64,000 bases of DNA, taken from contig JAQQWL010000002.1 in assembly GCA_038363925.1 (NCBI GenBank), positions 2,356,001-2,420,000 of the forward strand, in the 5' to 3' direction. Below the pieces are notes generated by a model that worked only from the letters and a program-made list of their open reading frames with translations, did no database searches and had not been told where the DNA came from. Made by a program: the position numbers and the translations under genes. The stretch is from Apiospora phragmitis (lineage: Eukaryota > Ascomycota > Sordariomycetes > Amphisphaeriales > Apiosporaceae). This document shows, in pieces, positions 1 through 10,654 of this stretch (within the stretch, counting starts at the first letter, position 1; the number at the start of each line of letters is the position of its first letter).

Positions 1-1379
1 GGCGGGGCTGCTGGTGGTAATAATATCGCGCCCGCTATCGTGGTCAGGCCGGTGTTTGTCTCCGTCGCGTTCGCGGTCGCGGTTCCTCTGGCTTGCCGCT
101 TTGTTTTGCGTCCCTTGATGGCGTACGTGTGGAGGAAGAAACAGTCGACTTCGAAGAAACAGAAGCACTCGGAGCAGGAGCAGTCCCGGGGGCTGCTGTC
201 CCGGCTGACGCAAGCAGGGCAGAGCGCCTTGCTCGTGCAGACGGGCGTCCTGCTCGGGCTCGTGGCGGCTGCGGGCTACGCCGGCGCCTCGGTGCTGCTG
301 GCCGCCTACCTGGCCGGCATCGTGGCGAGCTGGTGGCGCGACGAGCGTGCTGCTCTCGTCGCTGCTAGTCCTTCTTCCGAGCAGGTGGTAACGGGCGGAG
401 CTTCTTCTACGGCAGAGGACACTGGCTCCTCTTCTGCACCGCATCCACCGACAACTGCTCGCGAAGATAATGCAAATGCAAGCTCTGATTCACGCCAGCA
501 AGGAGCGGCTCCAAAAGAGACGGATACCCGGGATATGTACTCTACGTACTACGGCGACTCGGTCGAGCGCATCCTGAAGCCTTTCTTTTTTGTAAGTTGT
601 CGTCACACTTCTACTCCATCTAGCATCTTTATCCTACGTGGATGTGTCATGAGTTTACAGGTGATATCAAGGCATCGATCGGCTTCTCGATCCCCATAAG
701 TCGCATGTTTAGCGGCCCAGTAGTATGGCGCGGCATCATCTACACAGTCCTCATGATTCTGGGCAAGACTCTGTGCGGTGCCTGGCTTGTTCGTTTTCCG
801 TTATCCGTCAGCAGCCTCTTCAAAGGCATGTACTCGTCAGCTTCTCGTACTGCCCGCATCCTATTACAAGGCATCAACCCGGGAAAGTTGATCCATCAAA
901 GACCACAGAAAGGCCAAGGCGAGAAGTCGAGCGTCATCGAGAACACAGAGCAATCTACCGGGCAGGCAACAATGCCCCATGGCCAGACAGACGAAGCAAA
1001 CAGTCAACATACTCCAACAGCACCAGCAACTTCGAGATCGGCTCCGCAAGCCAAGCAGTCTAGCCAGCCGAGAAAGCCACTGTCACTCTACCCTTCGGGC
1101 ATTGTGTCCAGTGCCATGGTCGCGAGAGGAGAGATCGGGTTTCTCATCTCCTCGGTTGCCGAGAGCAAGGGGATATTTCGGAGTTCGTCATCGCCGTCGG
1201 AAGAGGAGGTATCGGAAATTTTCCTAATCATCACGTGGGCCATTGTCCTGTGCACAATCCTCGGGCCGCTATGTGTCGGACTCCTGGTGAGGAGGGTAAA
1301 GAAGCTGGAGGGCCGGAGTGCACAAGGCCAGGTCGAAGGGGACAGGAAGAATGTGCTTGGAGTATGGGGTGTTTCTTGA
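1..1379 (+). CDS. Cation/H+ antiporter of the CPA2 (Na+/H+ exchanger) type, 3' part
   Basis: Partial gene, open at the window's left edge; coding join is <1..591 and 672..1379. Hydrophobic segments, including the small-residue-rich run near 200-350, alternate with a long Ser/Thr/Gln-rich cytoplasmic loop. The conserved stretches KPFFFASIGFSIPI (across the splice), MVARGEIGFLISSVAESKGI and FLIITWAIVLCTILGPLCVGLL are typical of fungal cation/proton exchangers that move Na+ or K+ against H+. The intron (592-671) uses GTAAGT. Two acceptors are possible: the AG at 660 loses the frame, whereas the AG at 671 joins phase 0 to ASIGFS, so I chose 671. The tail after the last membrane segment is short and charged. 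Which membrane it sits in and which ion it prefers cannot be read from this part. Confidence 0.82.
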
Positions 1380-1942
1380 GAGGCGAGTGCAGTATATATT
1401 ATGCCAAAAACCACCATTAACCATTACATATATTCCCCTGTAAGTACATCCTGTCACCAACTTGGATAATCCAGCGTGGCCTGAAAAGGGGTGCATATCT
1501 GGCTAAAGCATTGAAGGTCGAGTATTTAATATTGATCATCCAAATTTCGCCGCTTATTCGTCTTCATCGCTGGCCAAAGAAAGGGCCTGGTGCGCGATAC
1601 TAGTAATATACAGAACAATCTACACAGGGCATCGCATCGTATCATTAAAATGCATATATATGCCTCCAGGCATCTATCGTACCTCGAGAAAAGGCCACAA
1701 AGGTGCAAGAGACGCTGATAGAGACAGTCAATATGAAAGCCCCTATTATACAAAGGCCATGCATGTTTCCGCAGGAAGAAGTTGTGCACACATCATCATC
1801 ATCATCCCCATGCCGGCCGGTCACCGCTGTGAAATGTCTTTGAGAGATATCGATGCTCTTTTCTCTTCCCTTTCCACCATTGCTTCATGGTGTCTTAATG
1901 GGAAATACCGACCAGCCTCTCCTTCGCGTAACCATCGGCAGG
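1380..1942. other. Tail-to-tail intergenic region
   Basis: Lies between the convergent antiporter and J-protein genes and probably holds both 3' UTRs and terminators. It is fairly AT-rich, with a short CAT repeat near 1790. No coding signal seen. Confidence 0.6.
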
Positions 1943-3166
1943 TCACCTCGTGATCCCCATCTTCTGCAGCCGCTTACAGCTGTGCATCTCGTACGCCCGC
2001 GCGACCCGCATCTTGTCCGGGTCCTGGTAGAACCAGCCCTGGGCCTTGTCGTGGAGGTCCTGGCGCTGCCGCATCTCGCTCTCGCACTTGAAGCGCAGCT
2101 CGTTGGTGAACTTGACCTCGGCCTGCCGGTCGAGCTGCTTGAACATGTGGTCCGTCCAGCCGTGTGCGTCCTGCGGGTTAATGTAGTAGTCGACGTGATA
2201 CTTCGGCGTCCTACGGTGGTGCGTGTAGGGCGGTTCACCCGTCTCGAACATCATCTTAGGCGTGGCCGATTGAGTCTCGCCGCCCGAGAAAATCGACGTC
2301 AACAGCGGGAACAGGAACAGGAAAATGATGGGCAGCAGCGACACCAGCGTGTCCCAGCCCGTCGTTTCTCGTTGCGGGCCAGCTGCCGCTTCACGTGGCC
2401 GCCTGCGAGGCCCGGCACCGCCCATTTGATGTACACGGAAGCCCCTATTCCCGCCGAGGTTGAAGACAAACTGCGGTCCTGTGTCGAAGCCTGTGTATGG
2501 ATCTCTTTGTCAGCCTCATGTGTCATCGTGTTGTGGAGTATGCATCTTCCCAGGTGTCGCTCATGCACGCCCCCAGCTGCCAGGGGACTTTTTGTTATGT
2601 AAAGAAAACTCACCTCCAAACGGACCCCCAAAACCGCCGCCAAAGAAACGCTGGAACATTTCTTCCGGACTGATCTCCTCCTCCCACATATTACCGCCCC
2701 CGAAACCCGGGCCGGGGCCAGCACCGCCCCCGCTCGCCGCTCTCCCACCGCCAAAGCCGCTAAAAGGGTTACTGGCCTGGGCGCGGGCGCTCTCGAAGCG
2801 CGAGTCCGGGTCGGTGCCGTAGCGGTCGAACTTCTCGCGCTTCTCCTTGTCGCCCAGCACGCCGAAGGCACGGCTGACCATCTTGAAGGCCTCATCGGCG
2901 TGTTCATGGCCGTTCTTGTCCGGGTGGGTCAGCAGCGACTGCTTGCGGTAGGCCTTCTTGATATCGGCCTCGGAACATGTAGTCTTGACCGACTCGATCC
3001 CCAGAATATCATAAAAAGCCGTCGGCTGGCAGCGCCGGATCCGCAGCACGGCCGCCTTCTGCTCTACCGTGTACTTGCGCTCCTGGTTGCCCTGGTTGTG
3101 CTCCCGGTGTTTCGCCGAGCCGTTCGCGCCGCCCGCGTCGGCGCCTGATGCGGTTGCGCTGGGCAT
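1943..3166 (-). CDS. Membrane-anchored J-domain co-chaperone (DNAJB12/14-like, Hlj1-type)
   Basis: Two exons, 3166..2614 and 2490..1943 (366 aa), with an intron of 123 bp (GTGAGT donor, ACACAG acceptor, phase 1). The J domain spans about residues 51-118 with the HPD motif at 81-83, which stimulates Hsp70 ATPase. A Gly/Phe-rich linker (about 130-200) follows, then one hydrophobic segment (about 233-252, LLPIIFLFLFPLLTSIF). The C-terminal module contains KYHVDYYIN and GWFYQDPDKMRVARAYEM and resembles the DUF1977 domain of ER-membrane J proteins. Family members sit in the ER membrane with the J domain in the cytosol and help degrade misfolded membrane proteins. The G-run of the linker is glycine-coding and in frame. 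Divergently transcribed from the next gene. Confidence 0.88.
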
Positions 3167-3980
3167 TGCCGCGGTTTAATCGGGTTCGTATCGATCGCAG
3201 TACACAGAAGTTGTGTTGTATGTGGCGTGTCCGGATGGATAGGTAGCCAAGTGCGGTTTTATAGGCGGGCCGGATGCGTAGTATATAATGAGCGGGTGGA
3301 CTAGTGGTTGTTGGTTTTTTTGTTTTTGTTTCTTGAGAACGACGACAGATTTGTTGGACAGCCGAGGCAATCGTATGTCGATACACGGATGAGGGACAGA
3401 TGTCCTCGAGATAGCAGCAACGGAAGAGGAGGATGAGATGGCGGTGGTGGGTTTTTGGCAAGGCTCAGAAGTACAGAGAATATTGAATGGAGTCGATATC
3501 TGGTCAGAGAGAGGGCAGTACCCTGGGCTTGCTTTGCTTGCACCACACCACGGGGACACTTCCTGCCATTCGATTGATAAGTGCAAAGTGCAAAGTGGCT
3601 TTTCCAGCGGGCGACTCAGGCTCTGGTGTGGCTTGTGGCGGGTGCTGTAGAACATGGGATGGGGGGGGGGGGGCAACCAGCTATAGATTAGGTACGTACC
3701 CTTCTGGAGAAGCTTGGCCTTTTAGCTATGACATGTTCAGCAGCTACTGTAGAGATTCAGCACGTCTTGAAGCGACTTAGACGATGATAACTCGATGATC
3801 AACGGGCCAATATATTATTGCATGAAAGCAACCCTCCCCAAACTACGGAACACTTCATAATACACCGTGCATCCATCCTCCAACCTCACAACTCGTCCCT
3901 GGTCTTGTGACATCAGGCCTCTTGATAACACCCAATCTTCATACTTCAATCCGATATCCAGCTCACAGCAACAACTCACA
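3167..3980. other. Divergent promoter region with a G13 tract
   Basis: Head-to-head spacer between the J-protein and the small Aim19-like gene, so it should hold both promoters. A run of 13 G at 3661-3673 lies in the middle, and a CT/CA-rich leader precedes the right-hand start at 3981. The small open frames here overlap on several strands and look like chance. Confidence 0.55.
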
Positions 3981-4501
3981 ATGGCTACCGAACCCTCCAA
4001 GCAGACAACCCTATCCACCCTCTCCGCCTGGGGCAGTAAGTATTTCCTCGCCCACCCAAAAACCCCCTTTCCCATACACAAAATGAGAATAAAATAAAAC
4101 AGCCAGTCAGCCAGCCAGCCAGCCAGCAATACTGACGCAAACCAGCGCACTCCATGGCCCCCACGGGCCTGGCCACCCTGATCACGGCGCTGCACATCTG
4201 CCCCCTGCAGAAGGCGCCGATGCTGTTCGTCCCCGTGCTGCTCTTCTCGAGCTACATCAACCTGCAGGGCTTCAAGAAGGACAGCGCCGGCCTGACAGCG
4301 GCCGCAAGCGGCACCTACGCCCTGCTGGCCCTGCGCCGGAGCCCCGCCTCCTTCTTCCAGCGCTTCGGCGTCCGCGGCGCCGTCCGGGGCACCGCCGTCG
4401 TCCTGGGGCTCGCGAACCTCGCCGGCTGCGGCTGGGTGTACGCGACGGCGGATCGCAAGGCCGAGGAGGCGGAGCGGAGGGATAACCCGCGGTGGGGTTG
4501 A
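3981..4501 (+). CDS. Small multi-pass membrane protein, Aim19-like
   Basis: Two exons, 3981..4035 and 4146..4501, giving 136 aa. The intron (4036-4145) has GTAAGT and CCAG ends, phase 1, and contains a CAGC tetranucleotide repeat. The protein starts MATEPSKQTTLSTLSAWG and has several hydrophobic segments: LATLITALHICPL, MLFVPVLLFSSYINLQG, LTAAASGTYALLAL and GTAVVLGLANLAGCGWVY. The charged tail is KAEEAERRDNPRWG. Size, the N-terminal LSxWG pattern and the SYINxQ-like motif suggest the Aim19 family (altered inheritance of mitochondria), small membrane proteins tied to mitochondria in yeast. That assignment is from memory of the family and is tentative; the gene itself is well supported. Confidence 0.72.
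4101..4128 (+). repeat. CAGC tetranucleotide microsatellite in an intron
   Basis: Imperfect (CAGC)n tract, about six units, just upstream of the acceptor of the Aim19-like gene. It creates several AG dinucleotides before the acceptor chosen at 4144-4145. Confidence 0.8.
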
Positions 4502-5118
4502 GGATAAGGAGGTAGGACTTTAAGGGTGCCTATGTTACGTACATGTGTATGCCTACTTGGGTTCGCGGCGGGGAGAAGGGCTTCGTGGAACGTGTCCCAC
4601 CCCAAGACCTGGGTGAGGCAGGGTATTGGTAGTACTGGCTGGGATATCGAGACAGGAAGCTGCGCAGATGCTATCGGGAGTGTAAGCTTAGGCGATTCAA
4701 AATATACAATTGATTCTCCTGAGGCTACGAAGACAGCATGCTATTTGCTGGTGCGACCTCAATGTTTGTAGCTCTGCATGCTCAACCCAAAAGAAATGAC
4801 TGGGCCAGTTAAGATATATATCTCAATGTTGCTGCTGCTTACTTAAAGAAGTGACGAGTGATAAAAATCATTTGCTCATGTGTCAACCCGAAAGGTTTAT
4901 ATTCCTTTTTGTTGTATTGATATCGTGTAGCTCTAAGAGTTTTATGGTTGAAACCTCGACAATAATCATTTCGTATAAATCTATAAAACAAATCCGTAAC
5001 GCCCGGGAGATATTTCAGCACTTGAGTCGTCTCCATGCTGGATGTGTATAATGCTGTCCCGCAAGTGTATCGTCCCCCAAGCAGTCATCTTGCGCCATGA
5101 CGCCACATGTTGATACAA
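4502..5118. other. Convergent intergenic region, AT-rich
   Basis: Between the 3' ends of the Aim19-like gene and the Siw14-type phosphatase gene. AT-rich around 4780-5000, as expected of terminators. No coding evidence. Confidence 0.6.
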
Positions 5119-6093
5119 TCAGCTCTGGTCTCGCACCTTGCCTGGCTCCAATCCCTGTCCGCACCCATATAAACTTACAGACAGCTTCGGTATGTATCCG
5201 CAGCTTCTTGCCCTCTCTAGGGTGCAATTCCCACGACTCACGTCGATAATTGTTTGAGAGGAACAATATAGGGTCATAATCCAGACCACGAGGCTCATAG
5301 CCGCAACCATAGTCAGAAAGCTGAACTGCCTGATCCCATAAGGCTTTTTCTCCGTCATGACGTGCTTCAGACTTGTGAGTTTGAACTCGTTCAAGTACTT
5401 GACGTCGGAGTCGCGTGCCTTAGGGGCCGCGTATTTGTGGTACTCGGCAACAACGGAAGCGGTATCCCAGCCGCTCCATTTCCGATACACGCCCACCACG
5501 CAGCCAGTCCGGTGCTTGCCGTGGTTGCAATGAATTAGGAGGGGATGATATCTCCTGTCGGCGATGATCTCCATGATCGATCGCATCAGGCCCATGGGAA
5601 TCTCGGCCTTTTTCGTCCCCACCATGTCGAAAACTTTGTGGGTGATGCCATTGCCGTTGATGAACTCTTGAAAGCCTTCTGGGAGGTCTTTTTGCACGAG
5701 CGTGACAATCGTCTTGAGCTTCAGCTGACGAAGGTAGGCAAGGTCCTGCGCCTGCGGATAGCTGCTGCGGAAGACGCCTGGAATAATGCAGCCGAAATTC
5801 ATGGGCAGGGGGACCGCCGAGGACAAAGCACGGCTAATGCCGATAGACTCGTTGGCCAGGGGCGTTTGCGGCGTTTGAACCTGGCACGTGACGTGCCGGT
5901 TAGCGATCTTGAGGGTGTGCTTCTGCCTCAAAGAAACGTCGGGTGTTTCTAGCACCTCCTTTGCCTCAATTGCTTGACTGCAAAGCTGCGTGGTAGCCAT
6001 CGGAGCGATGGCAACTTGGTGGTCGGAGATGATGGGTTCCAGAGACTGTACCTTGGCACAGTCTAAAACTTGGATGTCCTTTAGTTCAGACAT
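5119..6093 (-). CDS. Siw14/Oca-type dual-specificity phosphatase with C-terminal membrane segment
   Basis: About 324 aa from the ATG at 6093 (MSELKDIQ). The frame stays open upstream to 6255, but those residues are basic and unconserved-looking, so I treat them as 5' UTR. The catalytic P-loop is HCNHGKHRTG, a CX5R motif as in plant and fungal atypical phosphatases of the Siw14 family, which hydrolyse the beta-phosphate of inositol pyrophosphates. The upstream motifs FGCIIPGVFRSSYPQ and LKLKTIVTLVQKDLPEGF are also typical. A hydrophobic segment (FLTMVAAMSLVVWIMTLY) near the C-terminus suggests membrane anchoring. A GTGAGT near 5243 could start a small intron of about 57 bp that would keep the same final frame, so the C-terminal 20-40 residues are uncertain. 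Confidence 0.85.
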   Translation of the reverse strand: MSELKDIQVLDCAKVQSLEPIISDHQVAIAPMATTQLCSQAIEAKEVLETPDVSLRQKHTLKIANRHVTCQVQTPQTPLANESIGISRALSSAVPLPMNFGCIIPGVFRSSYPQAQDLAYLRQLKLKTIVTLVQKDLPEGFQEFINGNGITHKVFDMVGTKKAEIPMGLMRSIMEIIADRRYHPLLIHCNHGKHRTGCVVGVYRKWSGWDTASVVAEYHKYAAPKARDSDVKYLNEFKLTSLKHVMTEKKPYGIRQFSFLTMVAAMSLVVWIMTLYCSSQTIIDVSRGNCTLERARSCGYIPKLSVSLYGCGQGLEPGKVRDQS

Positions 6094-7656
6094 GGCGAAG
6101 CGAATCAGCTGACAGCGAGTTGTTGAAGGGGATCTCGGGATAATTATGGGAGGATGGAAGAGCGCGCGTTGAAGCGATCTCCGACACAGATGGCTCGGGA
6201 TATTCGGGCAACTGAAGTCTAGAGATGACCACAAAAGCCGAGAGCGATGGTACAATTGAGTAAGTCCATCTTAGCAAGTATTCGTGGGTAGTGTGATTGA
6301 AGTATGCTGGAAGGAAACAGCCAGATCAAGACCCTTTCTCCGATCCTAAGAAGTATTTATTGCAGAAAAACCAGTTGAGGGTTGAGGCAGGGAATAATAA
6401 AGTCGTCGAGCAATCTGGGCAAAGCAAAGCCAGATTTGTAGGGGACCAGGGTAGGGGGAAAAAAGGCTGTAGGCTGGAGCGTGGGGTTGCTGTTTTTGGA
6501 TTTTGCGTGGTATGGCCGTAATCTCCGACAAACCACCACTGAATTGACGTCTGACGTCTCCAAAAGACTTATGGCAGGGCCTTTATGGGTCCCCAAAACC
6601 AACCAGAAACGGACTCTTTCACAGTCCTGGCTTGGTTTCCCACAGCAGCCAGCAGCCCGCGTGCGAGAAAGTTGGACTGTATTGCTTTTTGTGTGTGGGC
6701 CGCAGTCTGGGGTCGCCGCAGAGTGCGCGCACTGAAGGACCCTGTCTAACCGAAGTATCTGGGAATTATTGAAGGCTTCTCAGGTCCTACATATACATGT
6801 ATGTATATGCATTATTAAGCTCGGCAGAAATGGGAACAGGATCAAAAGATATGAAGAGAAAATTTAGGGGAAGACAGAGCTTTTCCAACCTCCCCACGAA
6901 GACTGTCGCGTGCGCGTAGTTTGAGTTTGTTCGGCCCAATCCTCTTTCGAGTCTACGTCGGTGATCCTATTAGGTGATCCTGTTAAGGGAGCCTTTAGGG
7001 GATCCTAGTAACCGATCGTCCCGGATTGGTGCGTTGACGAAATGATATCTGGTACCACTTGGCACTGAACATTAAGCAGGAAAAAAGTAAACACAACCAC
7101 CCGGCTGCCACTTATGCTCGTCGCCTTTGGATGGCATGGCATGGTCTCGACTTGAAACCGCGCGTTCGATGTTTGTGTGTCGATCTGGCATCACCCTTTT
7201 TGCTGGCGTTCCAAACACAACACTCCCAGACTCCCAGACTCAACCACAACGCCAAGCGGGAAAGACAATAGATAGCATGAGACTATTCATACAACTCGAC
7301 GATCATCTCTGCCTGGTACATGACAAATCAGGGCATTCAAGATAAATCATCCAAAACGCGGGGTTTCAACCGCCAAAGTCCCCAGACTATTGATCAATTA
7401 GATTCATCGGCGCCTTCCGAGACTTCGCATCCAATATTCAATCCATGGTTCGGCTGATCTGGGCTAACCAGCTGGGCAACTTTAGCCTTTAAGGGGGTCA
7501 GCAATCAGGTTGTACCTGGAGTCTAGACCCCATCGCCAAACGTTCTTGTGAGCACTTGGTAAGCATGAAAACACCAACGATGTGTGTGTAGCTGGCGGCA
7601 GGGTGGGAGTTAAATCGAGTCCAGTTCCATTTCATGTGCGCTCAAGCAGCATGTGA

Positions 7657-7703
7657 GACAGACAGAACAGACAGGACAGGACAGGACAGGACAGGACGGG
7701 ACA
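7657..7703 (+). repeat. GACAG pentanucleotide tandem repeat
   Basis: Eight or nine units of GACAG/GGACA, imperfect at both ends (GACAGAACAG on the left, GACGGGACAG on the right). Simple-sequence repeat in non-coding DNA. Confidence 0.85.
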
Positions 7704-8204
7704 GCTGGAGTTGGCAGGCTACCTCACGAACCATGAGAATGGTACACTAGAATTCCCACTTCCCGACCATTAGGCCATGGCCTGATATGACGTAGGTTAG
7801 CACCAAAAGGAAAAACCCGGGCTTCGTTTTGCTCGAATTGTATTATTCTACGTGTACTTTTGCTCTTTCGCCCCATCGCTTGACAATTATCAGCGTTTTC
7901 TGAGCGTTGCCGTGTCTAGGATATTAATAGACTTGCGAGGTTATTCAAGGCTGTTCCAATTAACCTAAGTGACAACTCTCTGTGGGATGGTGAGTCAACC
8001 CCCACGCAAAGCCAGTTCTGTAAGAGGTACATACATTGATGATGAATCTTCGACTGCCAGCTCTTGGAAAACCGTAAGGTTGACTTGTGCATCTACGTCA
8101 CCCCCAGAGGTCACACTCCCACAACATCCTCGCGCTGAAACTGCACTTTGATAACCTTCGTTATGATGTACCTACTCCGTACTTTGTCCATCCCCTGAAG
8201 CACA

Positions 8205-9083
8205 GTGGTGCTATTGCCTGTCTCGTCCCAAATTGCATCGCCGGGACCTTCCGGGGACCCCATGTTGCACTGTTTCCTCCCGCGGCGGCAGGCGGTGGTA
8301 GGTGGGTTTCACCGTTTCAGTTGCGGTCACGCTCGCCATTTCCGCTTCCGTCTCCAGCTGTCCAGGTCCCACCTTGAAAGCGGCTCCGTCGGTGTGGAAT
8401 TGGGAAACAGCCCCTGGCGCCAAGCTGCCCGAGCCGGTGTAACGAATTCCCGAATTTGTCCATCCTCGGTAAGGGGAGAGCAATCTCGCTTTCTCGTCAA
8501 ATTCGATAGCCTTGGTGAGAATTCCCCACGTCTTGTCTTGGGTATGACAGATACTAAGGCCCCCCACGGGCCTGGGCGTCACTGCGACTATCGAGTCAGC
8601 TTCACGTCCATGGACGGTGGTGGGTACCTGACTTGTGCTCAATCCTTCCCGTCTTGGACGCCCACTGTTCTGCATCCTATCGAGTTATGGTTTTGCCCGT
8701 ATACCGTACTTGTCAGTACTTTGAGCGAATATCCTTCGTGGTCGACCAAAGTGCTGGATTTTCCATTTGATCTGTCGTCAGGTACCCGGGCGATGAGAAA
8801 CCAATCACGTGGACATAACCCGCTGCAAGGCTCTCGCCGTATCAACCGCGACACCACCTTTGCTTACTCCGCCTATGTTGGAGAGCTTGCGTTGGCAGGT
8901 CACGTTTACTTTGATCTTCCGTCATGGACATGGTCGACCCGGGTATGGCTCGGGGTTTGTATGCATGATATGCGAATCTGGCCGTTGCTTATTGGATTTG
9001 ACACGCACGATGGTGGTCAGCTTCGATTAGTCGTTTTTTTAATGCCGTCGCAAGTGCGCCGCGCCGGCGACGATGGCCAATAG
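8205..9083 (+). other. Long open frame of unknown status (292 codons)
   Basis: Open for 292 codons from an ATG, longer than expected by chance for this base composition. I recognise no family. The translation is rich in Ser, Arg, Trp and His and poor in Lys and Glu, it has no clear membrane segment or signal peptide, and the opposite strand is also open for part of it (8211-8675). It could be an orphan gene, a relic or a chance frame. No promoter or intron evidence helps decide. Confidence 0.15.
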
Positions 9084-9315
9084 CCTATGAGCAAAGCCAG
9101 CCAAAACTAAACAGATATAGCAGATCAGATTGGACGTCTTCCCTTTTTTAAGACCCGCTAGTGTACATGGAAATGAAGCCACCCCCTTGACGAACCTCTT
9201 GTTTGTAAGCACATACTTCAAAGTACGCAGCTCAATCTGCACCTTTGAAGGAAACAGGCCGGCCGGCGTGATACGAAACCGCCCGCCTTTGATGATGAAC
9301 GCGACCGAACCATGC

Positions 9316-10654
9316 CTAAAGCGTCGCTCTCAAGTCAGCCATAAACCTCTGCTTCACCGCTGCTCTGCGGTCACTGAGCATTTCCTTCATTGGCCGTGCC
9401 GGCAGCCCTGAGAGCACCTCGTCCACGAGCATCATCACATCTTGAGCACAGCCGAAAGACAAGCTCCAGCCCGCGCCGCCTTGGCCATAAGAGTGGACAA
9501 TGCGGCTGCTCTTATTGCGCAGCTCGCGCTCAACTCTCACGTTATTGCCTCTGAAAGGCCGGAGACCCTGGGCCAGCGGGTACTCTGGATCGACCTGGGC
9601 ATTCTTCAAGCAAGGTAAGAATGCCTCGCACCTTCGCCGCATGCGCTGGATGATAGGGCTATCTAACGTCAGATCCAAGTCCCACTTATGCGGCTCCGCT
9701 ATACCGCCAATCAGTAGGATGTTGTTATTCCTCGGTACGAGGAAGATGATTTCATTGGAGTCGTGGACGGCATCTGCGGTGATAGTCAGGGCTGCTTCGA
9801 CTTTCGGGAAGGCCGATCCATCGTTGATGACCCGGATGAGCCCACCGCGGATTGGGTAGACGCTGGCATCTCCTGCGAGGACCTGCCCTTGTAGGCCAGT
9901 GCAGTTGATGATGACGTCTGCGTCGAATCTCTCGACCAGTTGCGACTCGATGTCCAACAAGTCCTCCTCGATGGTCTCTGTGACTAAGTTGGCGCCCTTG
10001 CTTTCTACAAGCTGCATGAGCCAGTCCATGGCTTTGTCCGTGTCGATGATTGGGGCAATCACCTCGTAGGCATCTACTGCGCCGTAAGATGGATCGACAT
10101 CTCGCTCACTCATCAAGTCAGCCCCGCGATAGAAGCCTCGAACGCCACTGGCCATGATCTCTGCCATCTTGGAGTCCTGTGCCGCATCGGTTTCTACGGG
10201 AGCGGGGAAGAAGAAGTCCGAAGGCATCATACGGACGCCTGACGCATCGCGCAATGCCGGAATGGACGCAACTCCGTCCCAAATGTGGTACGCTGTCATG
10301 CACCAGCGCTTCGAGTGAGCAAGTGAGATCTTGTCGGTGTGAGACCCGCACACCGCTGGAGGGTATTCCCAGAGCGCGCCAGCAATCTGCGAAGTCAAGC
10401 GCTGCTCGCTGTTTGCCCAAGAGCTTCACAAAGTAACAACCATCAGCTTCTGTTATACCCCTTGGAATCATATGGGCTTTCCTTTCGACTTACGAACTCA
10501 ATACAGTGACACGATATCCGCGATCAAGCAGAACCCAGGAGTTGACCAGTCCGGTCACTCCGCCTCCGATGACCAAGACGTGCGGGGCGTCGGCGGTGGG
10601 GGACCGAAGGGGCTGGCCGAGCGGCGTCAAGTCTCTCCATAGTGTCAAAGACAT
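9316..10654 (-). CDS. D-amino-acid oxidase-type FAD oxidoreductase
   Basis: Two exons, 10654..10494 and 10423..9316 (422 aa). The intron is 70 bp with a GTAAGT donor, phase 2. The N-terminus holds the FAD dinucleotide-binding motif VLVIGGGVTGL (GxGxxG at 30-35), followed by GYRVTVLS. Exon 2 begins SWANSEQRLTSQIAGALWEY, which matches the D-amino-acid-oxidase pattern, and later carries INCTGLQG, YPIRGGLIRV, GLRPFRGNNVRVE and the C-terminal FAD signature HSYGQGGAGWSLSFG. The enzyme should oxidatively deaminate D-amino acids, or D-aspartate, to 2-oxo acids, releasing ammonia and H2O2. The family is normally peroxisomal, but this protein ends ATL, not an SKL-type signal. Substrate is not decidable from sequence alone. 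Confidence 0.9.

Larger units (their letters stand above)
6094..9315. other. 3.2 kb region without a recognisable gene
   Basis: Contains the Siw14-type gene's promoter, a GACAG pentamer repeat (7657-7703), two near-copies of a GTGATCCT-TTA motif around 6960-6990 and one long open frame (8205-9083) described separately. I recognise no domain, splice structure or RNA gene. Confidence 0.5.

Noticed and set aside
6094..6255. Upstream extension of the Siw14-type phosphatase to an ATG at 6255
   Set aside because: The added 54 residues are basic and Ser/Pro-rich without resemblance to a targeting sequence I could support; the ATG at 6093 gives the more usual start.
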